Origin: Cyrtobacter comes
Lineage (GTDB): Bacteria > Pseudomonadota > Alphaproteobacteria > Rickettsiales > Midichloriaceae
DNA length: 64,000 nt
Direction of reading: 5' to 3'
Assembly (NCBI RefSeq): GCF_034470605.1
Contig: NZ_JARGYT010000001.1
Coordinates: forward strand, 4,321 to 68,320
How positions within the stretch are numbered: the first letter of the stretch is position 1; every line of letters begins with the position of its first letter. Position numbers and translations under genes: made by a program. The notes under the pieces are model-generated. The model did not search any database. It saw only the letters and a list, made by a program, of their open reading frames with translations, and was not told where the DNA came from. Of the stretch, positions 24,068 through 31,881 are shown in pieces.

Positions 24068-24137
24068 ATATCCAATCCAACACGGGTTAGGCATATATTA
24101 AGTATAGTATTTATTCTAGTGCTATAATTGCATTAAG

Positions 24138-24383
24138 TTATAAGTAAAAAGGTAAAGCAAGGTCTGGATGTTTAATTAAAGTATCTTCTATCCATTTAAT
24201 GTTTCTATAATATGTACTTTTACTTATGACATATGAAGAGCGTATATGAAAATATGTTGTATATTCTTTAAGATATTCTAATAATATCAACAACATACCT
24301 ATAAATAAATATATATATATATATTGGATTTTCCTCCAGAGCTCTTTTTCTTCAGTTTTTTTAAGTATCTCTTTATTCCACTT
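24138..24383 (-). mobile_element. Remnant of an IS5-like transposase (N-terminal helix-turn-helix part)
   Basis: The minus-strand frame next to the IS1 element encodes RIIKWNKEILKKTEEKELWR, then LEYLKEYTTYFHIRSSYVIS, then IKWIEDTLIKHPDLALP and a stop. This resembles the N-terminal helix-turn-helix domain of a common IS5-type transposase group, in which the segment LEYLREYRTYFHI is followed by WVEDTLIKHPDFALPG. The catalytic part is absent, so this is a dead fragment. The IS1-family element lies directly against it and probably inserted into it. Confidence 0.65.
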
Positions 24384-24391
24384 AATTATTC
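24384..24391. repeat. Target-site duplication, left copy
   Basis: AATTATTC directly abuts the right terminal repeat of the IS1-family element. The same octamer lies at 25133-25140 beyond the other end. Confidence 0.85.
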
Positions 24392-25132
24392 GAGAGTTTT
24401 CACCTAAAGATAGATAATAATGTATCCTGATAATGCTGAAAAATCTTCGGTGTTGTAAGAGCGCACCAGAGGCTTTATAGTAACCATAGATTCTTCTTTG
24501 GATACAATTTTTGTGCGGCGGGTCATGCCTTGTGTTGCTGTTATTATGCTCAATGCATACGGTTCCTGATTTGCCGATAACATGGCGATTTTTAGGCAAA
24601 ATTTTGGCAAATGCATCCCAATCATCCGTGTAAAATCGGCAATTTTCCAGACTCTCTACTTTCTCAAAAAGTCGCTTGAACGTTGTAGCATCCCCTGTAA
24701 CACAGGCAATAGTTCTGCTACGATCCTTGATGACCCAGAGTTTTTGACTTTTTTTGAAGAAAATGCTACATTTCATCGAACTCTATCTCCTGGATATCTG
24801 CCAGAAATGCTGGGTTTTGGAGTCTTGGCCTCTACGATCCACCGATAAATGGGCGAGTGATTTAAGACTTTTCATGGAAAATGAGGCTTTCCCAAGGCTG
24901 TAGAGGATCACGCAAAGAGCCTTTTTGACTGCCGTTTCACGGTTATACCGACGATCTCCCTTCACAAAATTCAAGTCACATGCTTTATATTTATAGCGCT
25001 GAATCCCGCGCACATGGCCATTCTTATGCGTATCTTCACTTTTGCAACAGGTTTCAGATGATCATCTGAAACCAATTTAATTGAGTATTTTAATAGCATT
25101 CTACCAAAAACTATCTAAATGTGAAGACTCTC
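24392..25132 (-). mobile_element. IS1-family insertion sequence, copy A (741 bp), transposase broken
   Basis: The element is bounded by inverted repeats: GAGAGTTTTCACCTA-AGATAG at 24392 and, at the other end, the complement of GAGAGTCTTCACATTTAGATAG at 25132. It is flanked by the 8-bp duplication AATTATTC. Length and duplication size fit IS1. On the minus strand an InsA-like part (zinc-finger remnant TCCKSEDTHKNG, IQRYKYKACDLNFVKGDRRYNR) is followed by an InsB-like part (IACVTGDATTFKRLFEKVES, FYTDDWDAFAKILPKNRHVI, NSNTRH). InsB is frameshifted with a small deletion after NSNTRH and resumes as MTRRTKIVSKEESMV. The insA start reads ATG ATC ATC TGA inside a perfect 20-bp palindrome. The copy should not make active transposase. 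The intact duplication indicates a fairly recent insertion. Confidence 0.85.
25052..25071. repeat. 20-bp perfect palindrome at the insA start, IS copy A
   Basis: TTTCAGATGATCATCTGAAA is its own reverse complement. It contains the presumed ATG of insA and a TGA three codons later. The same 20 bp occur in copy B (37853-37872). Confidence 0.85.
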
Positions 25133-25140
25133 AATTATTC
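25133..25140. repeat. Target-site duplication, right copy
   Basis: AATTATTC, identical to 24384-24391, directly follows the left terminal repeat of the IS1-family element. Confidence 0.85.
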
Positions 25141-25351
25141 TTCTTTTTTATACTTGTCAATTACTTTGCGCCTCGTCATAACATGCAGCTTGGATAATTA
25201 AGATGTTAATACATTGTGTCAAAGTTATGCAAGAAGGTTATTGAATGAAGTACCTTATTCAAGGGTGGCTATGTAGATTTATAATGCCTGGTTAATATGT
25301 TGCAAATATATATTTTTTCATGCTAGCCTATTGATTTTAAGCGGTCTGGCT

Positions 25352-26245
25352 ATGAAGGATAATAAAGATAAAGAAGTAAGTAATGCTGATAAATCACTTG
25401 TGGAGCGCCTTAATGCTCTAAAAGAGGGCTTAGGTGATGGTATAATAGAAGACGATTTTGATAAACGATTTAATGAGGCTCAGCAAGGTAAAACAGAGCG
25501 TCGTCACGCGATCAAAGGGGATGATCTTGATAAACAACTTGAGGAGATAGAAAAGGGAATAAAGGCAGAGGATATGCAGGCTGGCAAGCAGGTACGTGGA
25601 GCTATGAAGGAGATTGATGAGTTAAATAAGGAGATAGAACAGGGGGCGCAGCGTCGTATAGATAAGGGGCAAAAAGATTTTGATAGATTGGATAAAGAAA
25701 TAAGACAGGACATAGCAGGTATGCTTAAGGAGAAGGCGGAGATGGAATCGAAAGTTGACTCTAAAAAAGTTAATGATTTTGCAAAAAAGGATGTTTCATT
25801 TGATGATTTGGATAAGCTAACAGAAAAAGAGTTAAATAAATTAGGTGAAAAGTTAGATAAAAAGCAGCCAAAAGTACAGAATGACCTTAAAGAAACTAGT
25901 AAATCTTTTGAGCAAAAGCTTGTTGATATGTTAAAGAATGTAGTAAGCTTTTTAACACCTGGTGGCTCTAAAGAGAAGGGGGCCGAACATGATGCTAGAA
26001 ACTTTTCCAAAGAAGTAGAAAAATTAGGTAAAGATATGGAAGCATCAATATCATCATTTGAAAGTAGGATGAAAGAATTTGATAAGAAGGCTGGGCTTGA
26101 TTCTATAGTGGATAGCATGAAAACCGCTATTCATAATAAGCCAGAACAGGGAAAAGAGGCTGTCCAAAACGCAAAAACTGAAGGAGTAGGAAAATTTACA
26201 GATAGGGTTCTTAATGAGCAGGGCGGGCAATCACGCGGTAGGTGA
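25352..26245 (+). CDS. Orphan charged coiled-coil protein, 297 aa, possible secreted effector
   Basis: I start at the ATG at 25352 (MKDNKDKEVSNADKS); a TTG at 25331 would add seven residues. The family is not recognised. The protein is very rich in Lys, Asp and Glu with heptad-like patterns (about 45-170: LDKQLEEIEKGIK, IDELNKEIEQ, FDRLDKEIRQDI) and contains no Cys, Trp or Tyr at all. One apolar patch, SFEQKLVDMLKNVVSFLTPG at about 188-207, interrupts the coil. The tail NEQGGQSRGR is basic. No signal peptide or membrane helix is seen. It is flanked on both sides by IS1-family debris. The orphan at 39084-39782 has a similar apolar patch and basic tail. A secreted or host-directed role is a guess from composition and setting. 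Confidence 0.7.
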   Translation: MKDNKDKEVSNADKSLVERLNALKEGLGDGIIEDDFDKRFNEAQQGKTERRHAIKGDDLDKQLEEIEKGIKAEDMQAGKQVRGAMKEIDELNKEIEQGAQRRIDKGQKDFDRLDKEIRQDIAGMLKEKAEMESKVDSKKVNDFAKKDVSFDDLDKLTEKELNKLGEKLDKKQPKVQNDLKETSKSFEQKLVDMLKNVVSFLTPGGSKEKGAEHDARNFSKEVEKLGKDMEASISSFESRMKEFDKKAGLDSIVDSMKTAIHNKPEQGKEAVQNAKTEGVGKFTDRVLNEQGGQSRGR

Positions 26246-26361
26246 TGATTATTTTATAGTATCAAAGAAGAGGGTATGTGTCATATGAGAATGGAGAAAC
26301 TGTGGCATATACTACTCTATTCAGAAAAAGCTTGTGCCAAAAAAAGGACATTATCTAATAA
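26246..26361. other. Short spacer after the orphan gene
   Basis: No gene seen. A fragment reading MEKLWHILLYSEK on the plus strand (about 26293) faintly recalls the InsB start (WHF) and may be more IS debris. Confidence 0.3.
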
Positions 26362-26760
26362 TTATAGATAGGAATTGAGATTAATCAAATCTTTCCAAAA
26401 TAGTAGTGTTAAACTAGCAACAATCATCTTAACAGATTTGCTGTATCTTTTTATTTTACAATTAAACTTTGCAAAATAATCTCTTATGAGAGAATTCTTT
26501 GATTCTACCAATGATGTTTCTGATTTTGAAGTATGATGATACTTTAATATCTTGTAATATTTATATACACTGTAATTATCTGTACATAAATATTGCCACG
26601 CTAAGCAAAATTGCTTAGGGTCTAAGAGGCTGTAAATATAACGCTTGTAGGTTTGTTTAATTCATAAATTATAAATTTTCTCATTTTTCAGAGGTTTGTA
26701 GAGCTCAATATCCTTTGGATTTAAACAATATCCACACAAGTATTGGTAATAAGTAACTTT
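26362..26760 (-). mobile_element. IS1-family transposase fragment (second subgroup)
   Basis: Minus-strand frames read CGYC (zinc-knuckle remnant), then a TGA at 26662-26664, then about 99 codons to the stop at 26362: TYKRYIYSLLDPKQFCLAWQ, LCTDNYSVYKYYKILKYHHT, ETSLVESKNSLIRDYFAKFN, KRYSKSVKMIVASLTLLFW. The arrangement TDNYSVY...ESKNSLIRDYFAKFN...RYSKS matches the C-terminal half of IS1-type InsB (TDGWPLY...ERHNLNLRQHLARL...SFSKS). It is clearly different from copies A-C and has no recognisable ends or duplication. A decayed remnant. Confidence 0.65.
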
Positions 26761-26819
26761 ACTTATTGAGAAAGTGAATCTTAGGGTTTATAAGTAGGTA
26801 AATTTTTTTAATTACTAAT

Positions 26820-27191
26820 ATGAGATTTCGTCTATTTTTATTGCTATTTGTCAGTACGGGTTTTGCTAATTTTGCGTTTGCGCATGACGCGGCAGATTTG
26901 GGTAATCTTGTCAATAGCCTCGCACCGATCTTATTGATCATGGTGGTATTTTATTTTTTACTAATACGTCCTCAGCAGAAACGAGCTAAAGCTCATCAAG
27001 AAATGATTTCGTTACTTGAAAAAGGGGATGAAATTGTATTACAGTGCGGGATTATTGGTAAAATAGCAAAAATTGAAGAAGCTTTTTTAAGTTTAGAGAT
27101 AGCGGAAGGTACTAGAGTAAGGGTAAAAAGAGATGGAATTGCAGATCTGTTTGGAAAGAAGGCTGATAAAATTGAAAAAAAGACAGAATAA
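26820..27191 (+). CDS. yajC: Preprotein translocase accessory subunit YajC
   Basis: 123 aa. The N-terminal hydrophobic segment (1-21) looks like a signal peptide or anchor. The family core follows: APILLIMVVFYFLLIRPQQKRAK with one transmembrane helix, then the small beta domain (EKGDEIVLQCGIIGKIAKI, LSLEIAEGTRVRVKRDGIAD). YajC associates with SecDF at the SecYEG translocon. The 18-bp gap to the ferredoxin gene suggests cotranscription. The frame opens directly after a decayed IS1 fragment. Confidence 0.93.
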   Translation: MRFRLFLLLFVSTGFANFAFAHDAADLGNLVNSLAPILLIMVVFYFLLIRPQQKRAKAHQEMISLLEKGDEIVLQCGIIGKIAKIEEAFLSLEIAEGTRVRVKRDGIADLFGKKADKIEKKTE

Positions 27192-27209
27192 TTTATAGTT
27201 AATATCGAT

Positions 27210-27539
27210 ATGGTAAAAATAATATTTATAAATAAAGAGGGTGCTAAAATAGAAATAGAGGCGCAAGAAGGGCTGTCTATTATGGAAGTAGGGAGGAGTT
27301 TAGGTATAGAGGGAGCATGTAATGGATCTCTTGCATGTTCTACTTGTCATGTTATTGTAGAGAATAAGAGTGATTATGATAAGCTGCAAAAAGCAACAGA
27401 GGAAGAGGAAGATATGCTGGATCTTGCATTTGGCCTTACTCCGCTCTCTAGATTGAGTTGTCAGATCATAGTCAATAAAGATCTTGAGGGTATGGTATTT
27501 AAATTTCCTTCTGCGACTAGGAATGTTTTGATAAATTAG
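27210..27539 (+). CDS. fdx: 2Fe-2S ferredoxin, adrenodoxin type
   Basis: 109 aa. The four cluster ligands C37, C43, C46 and C84 have the C-x5-C-x2-C...C spacing of adrenodoxin/ISC ferredoxins, with CNGSLACSTCHVIV and LSCQIIV. Such ferredoxins supply electrons for iron-sulfur cluster assembly. In Rickettsiales fdx often sits with isc genes, but here it lies between yajC and nuoA. Spacing of 18 bp before and 13 bp after suggests a yajC-fdx-nuoA-nuoB unit. Confidence 0.93.
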   Translation: MVKIIFINKEGAKIEIEAQEGLSIMEVGRSLGIEGACNGSLACSTCHVIVENKSDYDKLQKATEEEEDMLDLAFGLTPLSRLSCQIIVNKDLEGMVFKFPSATRNVLIN

Positions 27540-27552
27540 GTTTTTTATTATT

Positions 27553-27903
27553 ATGCATAGTTATCTTCCGGTCCTAATATTTTTTCTGGTGGCTCTAGCT
27601 ATTGCTTTTATTTTAGCCATAGCTCCATTTTTTACTGGAAGAATTAGGTTTTATAAGGATAAAATGCTTACTTATGAATGTGGTTTTGACCCATTTGGTG
27701 GTAATGAAAGTAAGTTTGATGTGAGGTTTTATCTTGTATCTGTACTATTTATATTATTTGATCTGGAGATAGCTTTTATATTTCCATGGTCTTTATTAAT
27801 ATCTGATATGTGTACTTTTTCTTTTTTTTCCATGATATCTTTCTTGTGCGTTCTAACGCTAGGGTTTGTTTATGAGTGGAGAAAGGGGGCTTTAGATTGG
27901 TAA
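27553..27903 (+). CDS. nuoA: NADH-quinone oxidoreductase subunit A
   Basis: 116 aa with three transmembrane helices (about 4-26, 58-80, 86-106). The family motif YECGFDPFG lies between helices 1 and 2, and FLVSVLFILFDLEIAFIFPW-like sequence (here YLVSVLFILFDLEIAFIFPW) is helix 2. It is a membrane-arm subunit of complex I near the quinone site. The stop is 3 bp before nuoB. Confidence 0.97.
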   Translation: MHSYLPVLIFFLVALAIAFILAIAPFFTGRIRFYKDKMLTYECGFDPFGGNESKFDVRFYLVSVLFILFDLEIAFIFPWSLLISDMCTFSFFSMISFLCVLTLGFVYEWRKGALDW

Positions 27904-27906
27904 AAT

Positions 27907-28455
27907 ATGTCTAATAGTATTTCTTATAATAGCAGATCTCAGGTTTTTGATATCACGCAGGATTCTTTATTGAAAAGTGCGGATTCGAAAGCAGGTGGAT
28001 TTCTTATTACAAAATTAAGTGATCTTGTAAATTGGGCTAGGACTGGCTCTCTATGGCCGATGACTTTTGGTCTTGCTTGTTGTGCTGTGGAAATGATGCA
28101 TACGGCCTCTAGTAGGTATGATTTAGAAAGGTATGGTATGCTTTTTAGACCTAGCCCTAGGCAATCTGATCTTATGATAGTAGCCGGTACATTAACTAAT
28201 AAAATGGCCCCTGCGCTAAGAAGAGTGTACGATCAGATGCCGGAACCTAGATGGGTGATTTCCATGGGTAGTTGTGCAAATGGTGGTGGTTATTACCATT
28301 ATTCGTATTCGGTTGTTAGGGGATGTGATCAGATAGTGCCGGTTGATGTATATGTGCCAGGTTGCCCTCCTACTGCTGAGGCGCTGCTTTATGGATTAAA
28401 GGTGTTGCAACGTAAAATAAAAAGAGAGGGTAGAATAAGTAGATTTAAGTTCTAA
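27907..28455 (+). CDS. nuoB: NADH-quinone oxidoreductase subunit B
   Basis: 182 aa. The N2 cluster ligands are C58, C59, C123 ([10 protein letters not shown]) and C153 ([10 protein letters not shown]). It sits at the junction of the two arms and passes electrons to quinone. nuoC and nuoD, which usually follow, are absent; a repeat-containing 357-bp spacer comes next and then nuoI. Confidence 0.97.
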   Translation: MSNSISYNSRSQVFDITQDSLLKSADSKAGGFLITKLSDLVNWARTGSLWPMTFGLACCAVEMMHTASSRYDLERYGMLFRPSPRQSDLMIVAGTLTNKMAPALRRVYDQMPEPRWVISMGSCANGGGYYHYSYSVVRGCDQIVPVDVYVPGCPPTAEALLYGLKVLQRKIKREGRISRFKF

Positions 28456-28812
28456 TACCTAACTTGCGGGGCTAGATTTGGTTTTTTAATGTTGAAGATA
28501 TTGTAATCTCTACGATTTAGATTCTTAAAATAGGTTCGCCCTACTTGTCTGTGCGGATATAGTAAGCTAAGATGAGATAGCATGTAATATAGGTGGTATT
28601 ATTACATGTTATCTACGCTACATCAAATAAAACAGCTATCGCTGTATAGTAAAGGGAGGGCTGCTGAATTTGATAAATTCTGCGATTCTATTGCCGTCTT
28701 TCTCTCCAATTCGCACCTAGTTTGTTATATTAATAAATTAACCGAAATTCAATTATTGATATTAAATTATCGAAGTGTATTATTTCTGATATTGGTATAA
28801 AGCGTTCTTTCT
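28456..28812. other. Repeat-bearing spacer between nuoB and nuoI
   Basis: It contains a hairpin-forming dispersed repeat (28565-28640). A 64-codon frame starting at 28606 begins inside that repeat and has no family likeness, so I do not call it. The spacer replaces the nuoC-nuoH genes expected here. Confidence 0.5.
28565..28640 (+). repeat. Dispersed palindromic repeat, CATCAAATAAAACAGC type
   Basis: AGATAGCATGTAATA (28575-28589) pairs with TATTACATGTTATCT (28600-28614) over 15 positions with one G-U pair. The stem is followed by ACGCTACATCAAATAAAACA (28615-28634). Closely related sequence occurs at 37580-37657 and, in part, at 6517-6645. Confidence 0.7.
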
Positions 28813-29289
28813 ATGATGCCCCTGAAGTCTTTTTTGCTTGTAGACATAATAAGTGGCATGCTTCTTGCCTTGAAGCATATGTTCAAGAAAAAAGTTACTC
28901 TAGATTACCCGCATGAAAAAGGGCCTTTAAGCTCTAGATTTCGTGGTCAGCATGCCCTGAGGCGCTATCCTTCTGGTAATGAAAGGTGCATAGCCTGTAA
29001 GCTCTGCGAAGCTATATGCCCTGCACAAGCAATAACTATAGAATCATGTGAGAGTGATGATAAGATGAGGAGGACTACAAGGTATGATATAGATATGACA
29101 AAGTGTATATATTGTGGCTTCTGCCAAGAAGCCTGCCCTGTTGATGCAATAGTTGAGGGTCCTAACTTTGAATTTGCAACAGAATCACATAAGGAGCTCT
29201 TATATAACAAGGCCAAGCTTCTTGATAATGGAGATCGTTGGGAGACGGCATTGGCGCATAATATAAAAAAAGAATCTGAATATAGGTAA
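28813..29289 (+). CDS. nuoI: NADH-quinone oxidoreductase subunit I
   Basis: 158 aa. Two 4Fe-4S clusters: C59-x2-C62-x2-C65-x3-C69 ([12 protein letters not shown]) and C98-x2-C101-x2-C104-x3-C108 ([12 protein letters not shown]), with [10 protein letters not shown] after them. It links NuoG and NuoB in the electron path. ATG at 28813, with a second ATG at 28816 also possible. fbaB begins at the very next base after the stop. Confidence 0.96.
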   Translation: MMPLKSFLLVDIISGMLLALKHMFKKKVTLDYPHEKGPLSSRFRGQHALRRYPSGNERCIACKLCEAICPAQAITIESCESDDKMRRTTRYDIDMTKCIYCGFCQEACPVDAIVEGPNFEFATESHKELLYNKAKLLDNGDRWETALAHNIKKESEYR

Positions 29290-30216
29290 ATGGGCGATAT
29301 AGTTTCTAGTATTCTATCTAATTATCGCGCCGCTCCTGTGGGTGTAAGGGTTAACATTGCTAGATTGCTAACCTCTGGAAGGCTTGCTCATACTGGAAAA
29401 TTACTGATACTTCCTGTAGATCAGGGTGTGGAGCATGGTCCTATTAGAAGTTTTTCATATAATGAGGATGCGTATGATCCGTTGTATCATCCTAATCTTG
29501 CCTTAGAAGCTGGGTTGAGCGCTTATGCTGCGCCTATAGGTATGATTGAGTTGGCTGCAGATCTCTATGCCCATCGGTTACCATTGATACTAAAATTGAA
29601 TAATTCTAATTTGCTTCATCCAAAAGAATTAAATGGCGAGTATCAGGCTATAACGGCATCTGTAAAAGATGCTGTTAGGTTAGGCTGTTGTGCCGTGGGA
29701 TTTACAATATATCCAGGCTCTCCTCAAGGGTTATATATGATGGAAGAGGCGAAAGAAATAATATGTGAAGCAAACTCTTATGGCCTTCCTTCTGTTATAT
29801 GGTCTTATCCAAGGGGTGCTGGAATAGAAGATGGTTATGAGACATCAATTGATGTTATTTCGTATGCGGTGCATATTGCGGCGCTAATGGGGGCGCATAT
29901 CATAAAGACTAAGATACCATCATCTCATGTAATGGATAAAAAGGTTAATATTAACTTTGATCTTCATGATATGTCATTGCGTATCAGGCAAATTATGAAA
30001 TGTGCGTTTAGCTCAAAGAGGATTGTACTATTTTCTGGTGGTGCTTCAAAAGACATAAGCAATATAAAAGATGAGATTCTTGCAATTAAAAAAGGTGGTG
30101 GGTCAGGATCTATAATTGGACGTAATACGTTTCAAAGACCTCGAAAAGAAGCTGTAGAAATGCTTAATAGCATTATTGCATTATATGGCTCTTATGGTGA
30201 TGTAAATTATTTATAA
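29290..30216 (+). CDS. fbaB: Class I fructose-bisphosphate aldolase, FbaB/DhnA type
   Basis: 308 aa. It belongs to the archaeal-type class I aldolases: LLILPVDQGVEHG (38-50), then GFTIYPGS (137-144) and WSYPRGAG (171-178). The Schiff-base lysine is K206 or K208 in GAHIIKTKIP, and the phosphate site includes FSGGASKD and GRNTFQR. It cleaves or forms fructose-1,6-bisphosphate. Its ATG directly follows the TAA of nuoI, so translation may be coupled. This type of aldolase is known in Rickettsiales. Confidence 0.9.
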   Translation: MGDIVSSILSNYRAAPVGVRVNIARLLTSGRLAHTGKLLILPVDQGVEHGPIRSFSYNEDAYDPLYHPNLALEAGLSAYAAPIGMIELAADLYAHRLPLILKLNNSNLLHPKELNGEYQAITASVKDAVRLGCCAVGFTIYPGSPQGLYMMEEAKEIICEANSYGLPSVIWSYPRGAGIEDGYETSIDVISYAVHIAALMGAHIIKTKIPSSHVMDKKVNINFDLHDMSLRIRQIMKCAFSSKRIVLFSGGASKDISNIKDEILAIKKGGGSGSIIGRNTFQRPRKEAVEMLNSIIALYGSYGDVNYL

Positions 30217-30319
30217 GATGGCTCGTTTGAGTGTTGTAGATTATTTTTGTATCCTGAAATAATCTGGTAAGCTAATTCTTATAGCTTCAGTTTTTGTAAT
30301 AGCTACCTTGCATAGTCGT

Positions 30320-30346
30320 ATCTACAGATTTATATAATCTGTAGAT
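30320..30346. terminator. Perfect 11-bp hairpin after fbaB
   Basis: ATCTACAGATT pairs perfectly with AATCTGTAGAT around a 5-base loop TATAT, 104 bp after fbaB. There is no T-run, so the terminator role is uncertain. Confidence 0.4.
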
Positions 30347-30554
30347 GTAGTGCGATAAGTTGAGATAGCATAAAATATACAATAGAGTGCAATGAAGGCT
30401 AGGTGCTATAAAAATGTGAGCATATAGTGTAGATTCACGCCAGAAAGTAATAAGCTTTATAGAACAAGGGGATAAAATTGGCGACACAGATATTTAAATA
30501 AGTCAGTTGGCATCTTAGATATAAAAGCGAAGGTAATTTTAGGCAAAGAAAATA

Positions 30555-30592
30555 TTAAGGTAGCATGCCAAAGGGAGGGTACGCTACCTTAA
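30555..30592 (-). terminator. Terminator of cca
   Basis: TTAAGGTAGC pairs perfectly with GCTACCTTAA around an 18-base loop. Read on the minus strand, the stem is followed by TATTTTCTTTG. It lies 38 bp past the cca stop. Confidence 0.6.
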
Positions 30593-30630
30593 AATATCTA
30601 TATCATGGCCGTCCTATTTGATGGTGTTTA

Positions 30631-31830
30631 TTAGATAAATAGTTCTTTTATTAATTGTTCTTTACATTTTTTAAAATCTGAATCTATCCATATATGTTTT
30701 GCCTTTTTAAGCAAAATGTTAAGCTCCTTTCCATGTATGCCAAGATCCATTAAATCGAAGCCAGAGATTGGAAATTTTGGGTACTCATATGATAGTACTC
30801 TATCTAGCAGTGCTTCTTTTTGCTCAATATTAAACACGAGGCTTTGAAAGGCTATAATATCAGATATGCGCTCCACGCCATATTCATAAGTTAGTTCCTT
30901 TAGTGCTGGCTCATCTATTAAATAGAGATTTTTATATTCATGAAAAAGAAGAAAGCTTAGTCTATCTTTTTCTTTATTAGAAAATTTCCATCTTTCGTAT
31001 ATTTGCAATATGTGCTCTTTTTTTGTTTTATTTATAAAGAGTATGTATGCAAGATTAATTATTGGGTCGTTAGAAAAATTTAATAATTGAATATTTTCGA
31101 AATTTTTTGGTATTAGTATAGAATCTAAGACATTATTTTTATACATTATACTAATTACTTCTATTGCATAGGGATTAGAGAGAGTCTTTAATATCTCGGC
31201 TCTTATCCTTTCTCCTGATATTTTATCCAATAGATATGAATATTTTATAGAGCTTTCCATGCTCTGGCTATCTATTTTATGAACACCTATATAGCTGATA
31301 AATCTAAAATACCTCAATATCCTTAAGTGATCTTCGTGTATTCTATCATTTGGATTATCGATAAATTTGATCATTTTGTCGTCTAGATCTTGTATACCGC
31401 CCTTATAATCATAAACATTGCCATGTTTATCCATATATAATGCATTAATTGTAAAATCCCTTCTTGATGCATCGTCCTCCCATTTAGTTGTAAAAGAGAC
31501 TTGTGCATGTCTACCATCGCATTTTTCATCTTTTCTAAGTGTGGTGATTTCGAAATTTTTACCATCTACAACTGCTGTTATAGTTCCAAAATTTATCCCA
31601 GTTGGTATAAATTTTATTTCAGCTTCTTTGCAAATTTTTATCACATCTTCTGGTTTTAATGTGGTAGCTATATCTAGATCTTTAGGCTCGATTGAAAATA
31701 GCATATCTCTAACTGCGCCACCCACTATTCTTGCCTCACCTATCTTCTCTAATAATGATATTATGTGAAATGCCTCTTTATAATTACCTGTATCTTGAAA
31801 TTTCATAAGAGATTTAATACAATGCGACAT
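30631..31830 (-). CDS. cca: CCA tRNA nucleotidyltransferase / poly(A) polymerase family
   Basis: 399 aa. The nucleotidyltransferase head has GGAVRD (37-42) and the metal-binding pair D51-x-D53 (KDLDIA). The nucleotide-recognition motif follows in the neck (RRDFTINALYMD, then EDHLRILRYFRF). The C-terminal helical body is poorly conserved. It adds or repairs the CCA end of tRNAs. This enzyme is needed for the tRNA-Met here, whose gene lacks an encoded CCA. It stands alone on the minus strand, divergent from nfeD by 51 bp. Confidence 0.92.
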   Translation of the reverse strand: MSHCIKSLMKFQDTGNYKEAFHIISLLEKIGEARIVGGAVRDMLFSIEPKDLDIATTLKPEDVIKICKEAEIKFIPTGINFGTITAVVDGKNFEITTLRKDEKCDGRHAQVSFTTKWEDDASRRDFTINALYMDKHGNVYDYKGGIQDLDDKMIKFIDNPNDRIHEDHLRILRYFRFISYIGVHKIDSQSMESSIKYSYLLDKISGERIRAEILKTLSNPYAIEVISIMYKNNVLDSILIPKNFENIQLLNFSNDPIINLAYILFINKTKKEHILQIYERWKFSNKEKDRLSFLLFHEYKNLYLIDEPALKELTYEYGVERISDIIAFQSLVFNIEQKEALLDRVLSYEYPKFPISGFDLMDLGIHGKELNILLKKAKHIWIDSDFKKCKEQLIKELFI

Positions 31831-31881
31831 GCTGCCTGTTTGGAATCCTGACAGATCTCATGTTTATTGTCTAGGAAATAG

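Larger units (their letters stand above)
23703..24137. other. Spacer between hflC and the IS island
   Basis: No certain gene. It holds two hairpins (listed separately). A frame of about 40 codons ending at TAG about 23832 (GGRAFNSWLQ...) could be gene debris, but I cannot name it. Confidence 0.4.
30217..30630. other. Convergent spacer between fbaB and cca
   Basis: Two hairpins lie here (listed separately). The stretch TAAGTTGAGATAGCATAAAA at about 30357 resembles the start of the dispersed repeat at 28565. No gene is seen. Confidence 0.5.

Noticed and set aside
28606..28800. 64-codon plus-strand frame before nuoI
   Set aside because: It starts inside the dispersed repeat, has no family likeness and no ribosome site; most likely chance.
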